Source: Sphingomonas sp. AR_OL41 (lineage in GTDB: Bacteria; Pseudomonadota; Alphaproteobacteria; Sphingomonadales; Sphingomonadaceae). From it: 64,000 nucleotides of DNA. Shown here one piece after another: positions 53,864 through 61,194 of the stretch. Below the pieces are notes generated by a model. The model saw nothing but the letters and a program-made list of their open reading frames with translations. It ran no database searches and was not told where the DNA came from. Within the stretch, counting starts at the first letter, position 1, and each line of letters begins with the position of its first letter. The DNA is taken from NCBI RefSeq assembly GCF_029911635.1, contig NZ_JARYTI010000025.1:1-64000 (forward strand), read 5' to 3'. Both the position numbers and the translations under genes were made by a program.

Positions 53864-54255
53864 GGGTGCTGCTCGACACGCACTTCCTGATCTGGCTGAT
53901 TACCGGTCCCGCACATCTTACCCAGAAAGAAAACGCGATCATTTCCGATCCGGCGGCGCATCTGTTGGTTTCTGCAGTGTCGATCTGGGAATTGCGGCTC
54001 AAATGGGATCGACGCAATCCCGACGGAACACGCAAAAGCTCAGTTTCGCCCGATGACGGAATCGATTACGCGCGTGATAACGGTATTGAACTCATATCGT
54101 TAGGTGTCGGCGATGTCGCGACGGCGTTAGTCGCTCCAATGCCGCATTTCGATCCGTTCGACGAGATGCTGCTCGTTCACGCCCAGCAACTCGGCGCCCG
54201 CTTGTTGACGCGCGATCGCAAGCTTGCCGGTCACCCGCTCGCGCTTCAGCTGTAA
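53860..54255 (+). CDS. vapC: PIN-domain toxin (VapC type)
   Basis: A 131-residue PIN-domain ribonuclease starting at GTG (53860-53862). Acidic metal-binding residues are visible: D in LLDTHFLIW, E in SIWELRLKWD, D in HFDPFDEMLL and D in LLTRDRKLAGH. VapC toxins cleave specific RNAs to stop translation until the antitoxin binds. A GTG at 53866 is an alternative start. Its 3' end overlaps the convergent pyk gene by 10 bases. Confidence 0.9.
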   Translation: MRVLLDTHFLIWLITGPAHLTQKENAIISDPAAHLLVSAVSIWELRLKWDRRNPDGTRKSSVSPDDGIDYARDNGIELISLGVGDVATALVAPMPHFDPFDEMLLVHAQQLGARLLTRDRKLAGHPLALQL

Positions 54256-55700
54256 CCCTTCAGCTCGTCGCCGACGATGCGCACGACGTGCAACACATTG
54301 GTCGATCCCGGCGTCTTGAACGGCACCCCGGCGATGAGGATGACGCGGTCGCCGGCCTTGGCGATGTTGTGACGCAGCGCCATGCGTTTGGCCTTGGCGA
54401 CCATGTCCTCAAACGAATTCACGTCGCGGGTGTGCACGGCGTGCGTGCCCCACAACAGGCCGATGCGCCGCGCGGTCTCGATCCGCGGCGTCAGCACCAT
54501 CAACGGCACCGAGGGGCGCTCGCGCGCCACGCGGCGTGCGGTCGAGCCCGAGCTGGTGAAGCAGATAATCGCCGCCGCATCGACCGTCGCGGCGATGTTC
54601 TTCGCCGCCTCGGCCAATGCGTCGGCGGTGGTCGGGTCGGAGCTGACGACGGTAAAGTGGATGCGGGCCCCATAGGTCGGGTCGCGCTCGACCGCTTCGC
54701 CGATCGAATTCATCATGGCGACGGATTCGATCGGCCAGGCCCCGGCGGCACTTTCCGCCGACAACATGATCGCGTCGGCACCGTCATAAACAGCGGTCGC
54801 CACGTCGGAGACCTCGGCCCGCGTCGGCGACGGCGAAACGATCATCGATTCGAGCATCTGCGTCGCCACCACCACCGGCCGACCGAGCCGGCGCGACACC
54901 TCGACGATGCGCTTCTGCAGCGGCGGCACCGATTCGGGCGGCAGCTCGACGCCGAGATCGCCGCGCGCCACCATCACGCCGTCGCACGCCTCGACGATTT
55001 CCTCGAGCCGTTCGATCGCCGCCGGCTTCTCGATCTTGGCGAGCAGCGCGGCCCGGCCGCCGATCAGCTTGCGTGCCTCAGCGAGATCCTCGGGCCGCTG
55101 GACGAACGACAGCGCGATCCAGTCGACGCCCTGGTCGACCGCGAAGGCGAGGTCGCTGCGGTCCTTCGGCGTCAGCGCCGCCATCGGCAGCACGACGTCG
55201 GGCACGTTCAGTCCCTTGCTGTTCGACAGCGCACCGCCGACCACCACCAGGGTGGTGATGCTGTCCATGTCATGCTCGGTGACGCGCAGCACCAGCTTGC
55301 CGTCGTCGAGCAGCAACCGCGCGCCCGGCTCGATCGCCTCGAAGATCTCGCGATGCGGCAGTTCGACGCGCGTCGCGTCGCCCGGCGTCTTGTCGCGGTC
55401 GAGGATGAAGGTCGCGCCCGTCTCGAGCACGGTCTTGCCGCCGGTGAACTTGCCGACGCGCAGCTTGGGGCCCTGGAGATCGGCAAGGATCGTCGTCGGA
55501 CGGCCATATTTCTTTTCGAGGCTGCGAATCGCCGCGATCACCGCGACCTTCGATTCCTGGTCGCCATGGCTCATATTGACGCGGAACGCGTCGGCGCCCG
55601 CCTCGTAGAGCATCGCGATCATCTCGACGCTGTTGCTCGCGGGGCCCAGCGTGGCGAGGATGCGGACTTTCCTCGAGCGCGGGCTGATGGCCTTGGTCAT
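54246..55700 (-). CDS. pyk: Pyruvate kinase
   Basis: Glycolytic enzyme that transfers phosphate from PEP to ADP. The 484-residue protein begins with KVRILATLGPASNS and has FRVNMSHGDQ, LADLQGPKLRVG, LLAKIEKPAAIERLEEI (catalytic Lys) and the MVARGDLGVELP and VATQMLESM segments. The C-terminal regulatory domain is complete. Its 3' end overlaps the vapC toxin gene by 10 bases in convergent orientation. Confidence 0.97.
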   Translation of the reverse strand: MTKAISPRSRKVRILATLGPASNSVEMIAMLYEAGADAFRVNMSHGDQESKVAVIAAIRSLEKKYGRPTTILADLQGPKLRVGKFTGGKTVLETGATFILDRDKTPGDATRVELPHREIFEAIEPGARLLLDDGKLVLRVTEHDMDSITTLVVVGGALSNSKGLNVPDVVLPMAALTPKDRSDLAFAVDQGVDWIALSFVQRPEDLAEARKLIGGRAALLAKIEKPAAIERLEEIVEACDGVMVARGDLGVELPPESVPPLQKRIVEVSRRLGRPVVVATQMLESMIVSPSPTRAEVSDVATAVYDGADAIMLSAESAAGAWPIESVAMMNSIGEAVERDPTYGARIHFTVVSSDPTTADALAEAAKNIAATVDAAAIICFTSSGSTARRVARERPSVPLMVLTPRIETARRIGLLWGTHAVHTRDVNSFEDMVAKAKRMALRHNIAKAGDRVILIAGVPFKTPGSTNVLHVVRIVGDELKGYS

Positions 55701-55769
55701 GCGGTCCTCTCGCTTGTACCGAGCCGGTCCTAGCCCCTATCTGCCGGCAATCAACCTTGGAGCATAGAA

Positions 55770-56063
55770 ATGTCATCGCTCGACGCACTCGACGACCATG
55801 TCGCCGCAAACGCCTTCCGCCGACTGGTCACCCATCTGCGCCACCGCGAGGATGCGCAGAATATCGATCTGATGGGTCTCGCCGGCTTTTGCCGCAACTG
55901 CCTTGCCGACTGGGTCGAAGAGGCGTCGGACGGCGCGCTCGACAAGGCGTCCGCGCGAGAGCTCGTCTATGGCGAACCTTATGCTGCGTTCAAGGCGCGC
56001 CAGCCCGAGGCGACGCCAGAACAGCTCGACGCGATGCGGATCAGCGTTGCGAAGAATGGGTGA
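55770..56063 (+). CDS. DUF1244 domain protein
   Basis: A 97-residue cytosolic protein with the DUF1244 signature GLAGFCRNCLADWVEEAS (residues about 36-53), where the two Cys are conserved, followed by a segment with GEPYAAFKARQPEAT. The family is widespread in proteobacteria and has no established function. It is divergent from pyk and is followed by gapR. Confidence 0.9.
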   Translation: MSSLDALDDHVAANAFRRLVTHLRHREDAQNIDLMGLAGFCRNCLADWVEEASDGALDKASARELVYGEPYAAFKARQPEATPEQLDAMRISVAKNG

Positions 56064-56115
56064 GCGGGACTAAGGGCCGCGCTCCCGATTCAAATTCAGC
56101 TTCAAGGATTCGCCC

Positions 56116-56355
56116 ATGAGCGACGTGATCGCCGCCGAACAACTCCGCCTGTTCATCGAACGCATCGAGCGGCTCGAGGAAGAGAAGAAGGGCATGGCCG
56201 ACGACATTCGTGACGTCTATGCCGAAGCCAAGTCGACCGGCTATGACGTCAAGACGATGCGCACCATCGTCCGCTTGCGGCGGATGGAAAAGCATCACCG
56301 CGACGAGGCCGAGGCCCTGCTCGAGACGTACAAGGCGGCGCTCGGCCTGGCCTGA
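56116..56355 (+). CDS. gapR: GapR family DNA-binding protein (DUF2312)
   Basis: A 79-residue helical protein ([26 protein letters not shown]..). The sequence is the DUF2312 family, known in Caulobacter as GapR, a nucleoid protein that binds overtwisted AT-rich DNA ahead of replication forks. The conserved central block [21 protein letters not shown] is present. The stop overlaps the next gene's ATG by one base, which suggests coupling. Confidence 0.93.
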   Translation: MSDVIAAEQLRLFIERIERLEEEKKGMADDIRDVYAEAKSTGYDVKTMRTIVRLRRMEKHHRDEAEALLETYKAALGLA

Positions 56356-56849
56356 TGCTAGGTGGCGCCCTTGCTGCCGTGGCGTTGGTCGCCGCAGCAC
56401 CGGCGCCGCGCGTTCTCGATCCCGAAGGTCTGGGTCGTGTGCGGATCGGCATGACAGTCGCAGCGGCGGAACGTGCGCTGGGCGCGCGCTTGCGGCTGAA
56501 CGATTCGGACAGCGCGAGCGAGGCATGCGTCTACGCCCAGCGGCGCGATCGTCGCGACAAGGGTGTGGCCTACATGGTCGAGGGTGGTCGTGTATCGCGC
56601 ATCGACATCAGCGAATCCGGGATTCGTACGGCGCGCGGTATCGGGATCGGATCGACCATCGCCCAGATTCGCAAGGCCTATGGCCGCGCGATCATGAGCC
56701 ACCCCAATACCTATACGGACCAGCCGGAGTTCGAACTGAGTCTTCCGGGTCACCGCTTCGGCCTGGTTTTCCTCACCGAGCACGGCAGCGTGACTGCCAT
56801 GCGCGGTGGCAGCTATCCTGCGGTGGGTTATGTTGAAGGCTGTCTCTGA
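56355..56849 (+). CDS. Hypothetical secreted protein with internal repeat
   Basis: A 164-residue protein starting one base into the gapR stop (TGATG). A short hydrophobic N-terminus (LGGALAAVALVAAAPAP) is a likely signal peptide. Two segments are similar to each other: GRVRIGMTVAAAERALG (about 28-44) and RGIGIGSTIAQIRKAYG (about 94-110), each like one BamE/SmpA-type unit. No family is confidently named. Its coupling with gapR is unusual for a secreted protein. Confidence 0.8.
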   Translation: MLGGALAAVALVAAAPAPRVLDPEGLGRVRIGMTVAAAERALGARLRLNDSDSASEACVYAQRRDRRDKGVAYMVEGGRVSRIDISESGIRTARGIGIGSTIAQIRKAYGRAIMSHPNTYTDQPEFELSLPGHRFGLVFLTEHGSVTAMRGGSYPAVGYVEGCL

Positions 56850-56928
56850 TCGGCCAAGTTGAAGCGCGAGCGAACCGGCGCTAGACCGCGCCACGTTTCA
56901 CCACTTTGCGAAAGAGAAGTCGCCGCCC

Positions 56929-57672
56929 ATGGCAGGCCATTCCAAATTCAAGAACATCATGCACCGCAAGGGCGCGCAGGACAAAAAGCGCTCGGGCATG
57001 TTCTCCAAGCTCAGCCGCGAAATCACCGTCGCGGCCAAGATGGGGTTGCCCGATCCGGACATGAACCCGCGGCTGCGCGCGGCGGTCAACACCGCCAAGG
57101 CGGCGTCGATGCCGAAGGACAATATCCAGCGCTCGATCGACAAGGCGACGCGCGGCGATGCCGAGAATTACGAGGAAATCCGCTATGAAGGGTTCGGCCC
57201 CGGCGGCGTCTCGCTGATCATCGAGGCACTGACCGACAATCGCAACCGCACCGCCACCAATGTCCGCACCGCGGTGTCGAAGAATGGTGGCAATCTCGGT
57301 GCGAGCGGCTCGGTCAGCCATGCCTTCGACCGCATGGGCCTGATCACCTACCCGGTCAGCGTCGGCGACGCCGAGAAGGTGTTCGAGGCGGCGCTCGAAG
57401 CGGGGGCCGAGGACGTCCAGTCGAGCGAGGACGGCCACGAAATCTGGACCGCGCAGGGCGACCTGCACGAAGTGACCAAGGCGCTCGCCCCGGTGCTCGG
57501 CGAGGCCGAAGGCGCCAAGCTCGCCTGGCGCCCGCAGATCATGGTCGATGTCGGCGAATCCGATGCCGCACTGCTGTTCAAGCTGATCGACACGCTCGAC
57601 GACGACGACGACGTACAGACCGTATGGGGCAATTACGAAGTCTCCGACGCAGTAATGGAGAAGCTGGGTTGA
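56929..57672 (+). CDS. YebC/PmpR family protein
   Basis: A 247-residue protein beginning [21 protein letters not shown], with the conserved [18 protein letters not shown] and DEHDL-like C-terminal acidic stretch ([12 protein letters not shown]). YebC proteins are annotated as transcriptional regulators and more recently implicated in helping ribosomes through stalling sequences. The neighbouring order yebC-ruvC-ruvA-ruvB is common in proteobacteria. Confidence 0.95.
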   Translation: MAGHSKFKNIMHRKGAQDKKRSGMFSKLSREITVAAKMGLPDPDMNPRLRAAVNTAKAASMPKDNIQRSIDKATRGDAENYEEIRYEGFGPGGVSLIIEALTDNRNRTATNVRTAVSKNGGNLGASGSVSHAFDRMGLITYPVSVGDAEKVFEAALEAGAEDVQSSEDGHEIWTAQGDLHEVTKALAPVLGEAEGAKLAWRPQIMVDVGESDAALLFKLIDTLDDDDDVQTVWGNYEVSDAVMEKLG

Positions 57673-57680
57673 CCCTTGTC

Positions 57681-57723
57681 CCCTCTCCCTTTGGGAGAGG
57701 GAGGGGCCCATGCGCAGCATGGG
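57681..57723. repeat. Tandem hairpins after yebC
   Basis: CCCTCTCCC-ttt-GGGAGAGGG (57681-57701) and CCCATGC-gca-GCATGGG (57707-57723) are two perfect short hairpins 8 bases after the yebC stop. There is no T tract, so this is an intergenic repeat-like element rather than a typical terminator. Confidence 0.7.
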
Positions 57724-57788
57724 AGGGTGAGGGCAGGCCGCTCTGTCCGCCCGCGCCTGCTTTCGAGTCTGTGCAGAAGGAAGATACT

Positions 57789-57954
57789 GGTTCGCGCGGA
57801 GGCGCGGAGGCGCGGAGGCGTCGCGGCCGGCGCGGTCGTCTCGCACCAGCGAGACCCCATCATTCTGCGGCAGTCACTAGCGCTCAGTTCCGCGTTCGCG
57901 GGTGCGCCCTCCGCATACGCAACACCTCCGCGCCTCCGCGCCTCCGCGCGAACC
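57789..57954. repeat. 30-base perfect inverted repeat with 8-base internal repeats
   Basis: Arms 57789-57818 and 57925-57954 are exact reverse complements separated by 106 bases. Each arm contains three copies of an 8-base unit (GCGGAGGC on the plus strand in the left arm). The element fills most of the 313-base gap between yebC and ruvC and has the form of a small non-autonomous element. Its right end is about 30 bases before the ruvC start. Confidence 0.85.
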
Positions 57955-57985
57955 AATCCTTCTTCTTGTTCTTCCCGAAAGCAAC

Positions 57986-58471
57986 ATGATCATCCTCGGC
58001 CTCGACCCCGGCCTCGCCACCACCGGCTGGGGCCTGATCCGCGCCGAGGGCAACCGGTTGTCGCACCTCGCCAATGGCCGGCTCAAGACCGACAGCGCCA
58101 TCCCGCTCGCCCGCCGGCTCGCCCATCTCGACATGATGCTCGGCGCGCTGCTCGCCGACCATGCGCCCGATGCGGCAGCTGTCGAGGAAGTGTTCGTCAA
58201 CGCCAACCCGCAATCAACCCTCAAGCTCGGCCAGGCACGCGGCGTCGTGCTGTGCTCGGTCGCGCGCGCCGGGATCGAGCCCGGCGAATATGCCGCCCGG
58301 CTGGTCAAGAAGGCCGTGGTCGGCACCGGCAATGCCGAAAAGGCGCAGGTCCACGCGATGGTCGCGCGGCTGCTGCCGGGTGTGAAGATCGACGGCCCCG
58401 ACGCCGCCGATGCGCTCGCCGTGGCGATCTGCCACGCGCACCATCTGGCCAGCGCACGGCGCATTTCTTGA
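57986..58471 (+). CDS. ruvC: Crossover junction endodeoxyribonuclease RuvC
   Basis: RuvC cuts Holliday junctions moved by RuvAB. The 161-residue protein starts [16 protein letters not shown], with the first catalytic Asp at residue 7; the other acidic residues are in [10 protein letters not shown] and at the end in [18 protein letters not shown]. The start at 57986 fits the family; an upstream frame passes through the inverted repeat and is rejected. A repeat element separates it from ruvA. Confidence 0.95.
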   Translation: MIILGLDPGLATTGWGLIRAEGNRLSHLANGRLKTDSAIPLARRLAHLDMMLGALLADHAPDAAAVEEVFVNANPQSTLKLGQARGVVLCSVARAGIEPGEYAARLVKKAVVGTGNAEKAQVHAMVARLLPGVKIDGPDAADALAVAICHAHHLASARRIS

Positions 58472-58481
58472 TCCTCCTAAT

Positions 58482-58680
58482 TCCTCCCCGGAACGGGGAG
58501 GGGGACCGCGAAGCGGTGGAGGGGCTGGTCGGGCAAGCGCAAGCGACAAATACCGACCGTCCGTTCGCCGTTTGAAAGTGGCAAACACACCGTCTCGTGA
58601 TCAAGGCTCGGACTTGCACGACCAGCCCCTCCACCATTTGCTGAAGAAGCAAATGGTCCCCCTCCCCGTACCGGGGAGGA
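58482..58680. repeat. Composite inverted repeat between ruvC and ruvA
   Basis: Outer arms 58482-58507 and 58655-58680 pair over 26 bases with one mismatch. Inner arms 58515-58531 and 58619-58635 (GGTGGAGGGGCTGGTCG and its complement) pair perfectly over 17. The inserts between outer and inner arms differ: gcgaagc on the left and a 19-base hairpin on the right. The centre (58532-58618) has no obvious gene. The right end stops 17 bases before the ruvA start. Confidence 0.85.
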
Positions 58681-58697
58681 ACTGCTAGCACGGGCAA

Positions 58698-59291
58698 ATG
58701 ATCGCGCATCTCAAGGGCCGCCTGGAATCGACCGGCATCGACCATGCCGTGATAGACGTGGGCGGCGTGGGGTATCTCGTCGGCGCCTCGGCCAAGACGC
58801 TGGCGGCGATCGGCCCCGTCGGCGAGGCCGCGACCTTGTTCACCGAGATGCTCGTCGCCGAGGATTTCATCCGTCTCGTAGGCTTCGCCCGGCCCGACGA
58901 GCGCGACTGGTTCCGCCTGCTCACCGCCGTGCAGGGCGTCGGCGCGCGCGTCGCGCTGGCGATCCTCTCGGTGCTCGAACCGACTGAACTTGCCCACGCC
59001 ATCGCCGCGCAGGACAAGGCGATGATCGGCCGCGCCAACGGTGTCGGCCCCAAACTCGCCGAACGCATCGTGCGCGAGCTGAAAGACAAGGCCGGTGGCG
59101 TGGTGCCCGGATCGCTCACCCCGGTCGCCGCGGCGAGCAGCGCCGCCTCGGACGCCGTCTCGGCGCTGCTCAACCTCGGTTTCCGCCCGGCCGAGGCCAA
59201 TGCCGCCGTCGGCGCCGCCGAGGAGGAACTGGGCGCAGGCGCGAGCCTCGATGCGCTGGTACGGCTGGCGTTGCGGAAGGCGGCGAAATGA
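58698..59291 (+). CDS. ruvA: Holliday junction helicase subunit RuvA
   Basis: RuvA binds the four-way junction and loads RuvB. The 197-residue protein has the N-terminal OB domain ([13 protein letters not shown]), two helix-hairpin-helix motifs ([15 protein letters not shown] and [16 protein letters not shown]) and the C-terminal RuvB-binding domain ([15 protein letters not shown]). Its stop overlaps the next gene by four bases. Confidence 0.95.
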   Translation: MIAHLKGRLESTGIDHAVIDVGGVGYLVGASAKTLAAIGPVGEAATLFTEMLVAEDFIRLVGFARPDERDWFRLLTAVQGVGARVALAILSVLEPTELAHAIAAQDKAMIGRANGVGPKLAERIVRELKDKAGGVVPGSLTPVAAASSAASDAVSALLNLGFRPAEANAAVGAAEEELGAGASLDALVRLALRKAAK

Positions 59292-59737
59292 AATTTCTTG
59301 CGATCTTCGCCGCTGCCTTTGTGCTCGCCGCTTGGCCCGCCGCCGCGCAATGCCCCTATGAAGGGCATCGGGCCTATATATTCTTCGGGCAGCGTCCTGC
59401 GCACGTTCCGGCGGGTCTACTCGTCGTCAAGGTTGATCCGACAGATGTGGATCGCACCGGCCGGGTGAAGATTATCGAGCCCGATGATGGTCTTCGTGGC
59501 GTGGCGACGATCCGCGTCGATGGCGGAGAGGCAGCCGAATGTGGCGGTTGGGGGCGTCAGGATGAGCCAGCCTATATGATCGGATACCTAAGTCGCGATA
59601 CTACCGGGGAAATCTTTTTCAGGGCGATCGCATTGCCGCTCAAGGTTCCCGCGCTCGGCACGACCCCCGACAATAATTCGTTCATCGTCGATCCCGAATA
59701 TGTGCGCTTGGCGCGCCTTCATCCGCGGCCGAAATGA
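59288..59737 (+). CDS. Hypothetical secreted protein between ruvA and ruvB
   Basis: A 149-residue protein with a signal peptide ([27 protein letters not shown]). Two cysteines (about residues 22 and 85) could form a disulfide in the periplasm. I do not recognise the family. It overlaps ruvA by four bases and ruvB by four bases (both ATGA), so it is cotranslated with DNA-repair genes although it is clearly exported. Confidence 0.82.
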   Translation: MKFLAIFAAAFVLAAWPAAAQCPYEGHRAYIFFGQRPAHVPAGLLVVKVDPTDVDRTGRVKIIEPDDGLRGVATIRVDGGEAAECGGWGRQDEPAYMIGYLSRDTTGEIFFRAIALPLKVPALGTTPDNNSFIVDPEYVRLARLHPRPK

Positions 59738-60756
59738 CCGACACCGACCGCCTCATCACCCCCGCGCGTCGCAGCGAAGACGTCGATGCCGCGCTGCGCC
59801 CCAAGAGCCTCGACGATTTCGTCGGGCAGAAGGCGGCGCGGGAGAATCTGCGCGTGTTCATCGCGGCGGCCAAAGCGCGCGGCGATGCGCTCGACCATGT
59901 GCTGTTCTTCGGCCCGCCCGGGCTCGGCAAGACCACGCTGGCGCAGATCGTCGCGCGCGAGATGGGGGTGGGGTTCCGCGCTACGTCAGGGCCGGTGATC
60001 GCCAAGTCGGGCGATCTCGCCGCGCTGCTGACCAATCTCGAGGATGGCGATGTGCTGTTCATCGACGAGATCCACCGCCTCCAGCCGGCGGTCGAGGAAG
60101 TGCTCTACCCGGCGATGGAGGATCGCGCGCTCGATCTGATGATCGGCGAGGGACCTTCAGCACGCTCGGTGCGGATCGACCTGCCGCGCTTCACGCTGAT
60201 CGGCGCGACCACGCGCCAGGGGCTGCTGACCACGCCGCTGCGTGATCGCTTCGGCATCCCGGTAAGGCTGCACTTCTATACCGTCGATGAACTCGAACGC
60301 GTCGTCTCGCGCGCCGCCTCGCTGCTCGATCTCGCCATCTCGCCCGATGGCGCGCAGGAGATCGCCCGCCGCGCGCGCGGCACCCCGCGCATCGCCGGGC
60401 GGTTGCTGCGCCGCGTGCGCGATTTCGCCCATGCCGCCGGGCATGAACTGGTCGATGCCGCCGCCGCCGATGCCGCGCTCAACCGGCTTGAGGTCGACGG
60501 GCTCGGGCTCGACGCGATGGATCGCCGTTACCTGACGATGATCGCCGACATCTATCGCGGCGGGCCGGTCGGGGTGGAGACGCTCGCCGCCGGCCTGAGC
60601 GAACCGCGCGACACGGTCGAGGAAGTGATCGAGCCCTATCTCATCCAGCTCGGCCTTATCGCGCGCACCGCGCGCGGCCGCTGCCTCAATGCCGGCGGGT
60701 GGAAGCATCTCGGGCTGAACCCGCCCGCTTCTACGCCGGACGGGCTGTTCGACTGA
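59734..60756 (+). CDS. ruvB: Holliday junction helicase subunit RuvB
   Basis: A 340-residue AAA+ motor. Walker A is [11 protein letters not shown], Walker B is [10 protein letters not shown], sensor 1 is in [20 protein letters not shown] with the arginine finger, and the C-terminal winged helix is in [27 protein letters not shown]. It starts inside the stop of the preceding unknown gene. Confidence 0.97.
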   Translation: MTDTDRLITPARRSEDVDAALRPKSLDDFVGQKAARENLRVFIAAAKARGDALDHVLFFGPPGLGKTTLAQIVAREMGVGFRATSGPVIAKSGDLAALLTNLEDGDVLFIDEIHRLQPAVEEVLYPAMEDRALDLMIGEGPSARSVRIDLPRFTLIGATTRQGLLTTPLRDRFGIPVRLHFYTVDELERVVSRAASLLDLAISPDGAQEIARRARGTPRIAGRLLRRVRDFAHAAGHELVDAAAADAALNRLEVDGLGLDAMDRRYLTMIADIYRGGPVGVETLAAGLSEPRDTVEEVIEPYLIQLGLIARTARGRCLNAGGWKHLGLNPPASTPDGLFD

Positions 60757-60886
60757 GGGGCGGACGCGTTGATTCAATCGCGGTGTCTCTGCCGCCAGAC
60801 TGCCACCATGTCCCATCATCGTCCCGTGCATGATCGTCGCGTTGCCGCTCGCCCGCCCGCCCGGCGCGTCGCGCCCGTTGCAGGTG

Positions 60887-61074
60887 CCTGCTCGACCTGC
60901 TCGCATCCTGCTTGCGACCTGCTCGGTCACCTGCTCGCCCACCTGTTAAGTTGGAACAATGGCGGGCGTCGATTTCAGGTCAAGACCATGATTGATCGTC
61001 GAAAAGACCCGCACCTGTCGGCCGGGAAGCTTGTCGGAAAAAAGCTTTGCAGGTCGAGCAGGTGGGAGCAGGTG
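60887..61074. repeat. Degenerate repeats of CCTGCTCG upstream of ptsP
   Basis: CCTG(C/T)T-type units start at 60887, 60896, 60907, 60918, 60930 and 60942, at steps of 9, 11, 11, 12 and 12 bases; most read CCTGCTCGC or a near variant. At about 61050-61074 the same unit appears in inverted orientation (GCAGGTCGAGCAGGTGGGAG). The 438-base gap between ruvB and ptsP (60757-61194) holds no other gene. Direct-repeat spacing near one helical turn could mark a regulator site or slippage. Confidence 0.6.
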
Positions 61075-61194
61075 AATTCGCACCGGCGATCATTGCTCTC
61101 GCCCCTCCCGCGGCACGCGCCGGACGCGCATTTCTTTGTCACCCCCTACCCTCACGGCGTAGCGATGCTGCGCAACATCTGTTAGCCCCGCCTC

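Noticed and set aside
57789..57954. Could the repeated 8-base units be a CRISPR array
   Set aside because: Units are only 8 bases, contiguous, without spacers, and arranged as an inverted pair.
60887..60950. Could the CCTGCTCG units be replication iterons
   Set aside because: No replication initiator or AT-rich stretch is nearby and the genes are chromosomal housekeeping genes.
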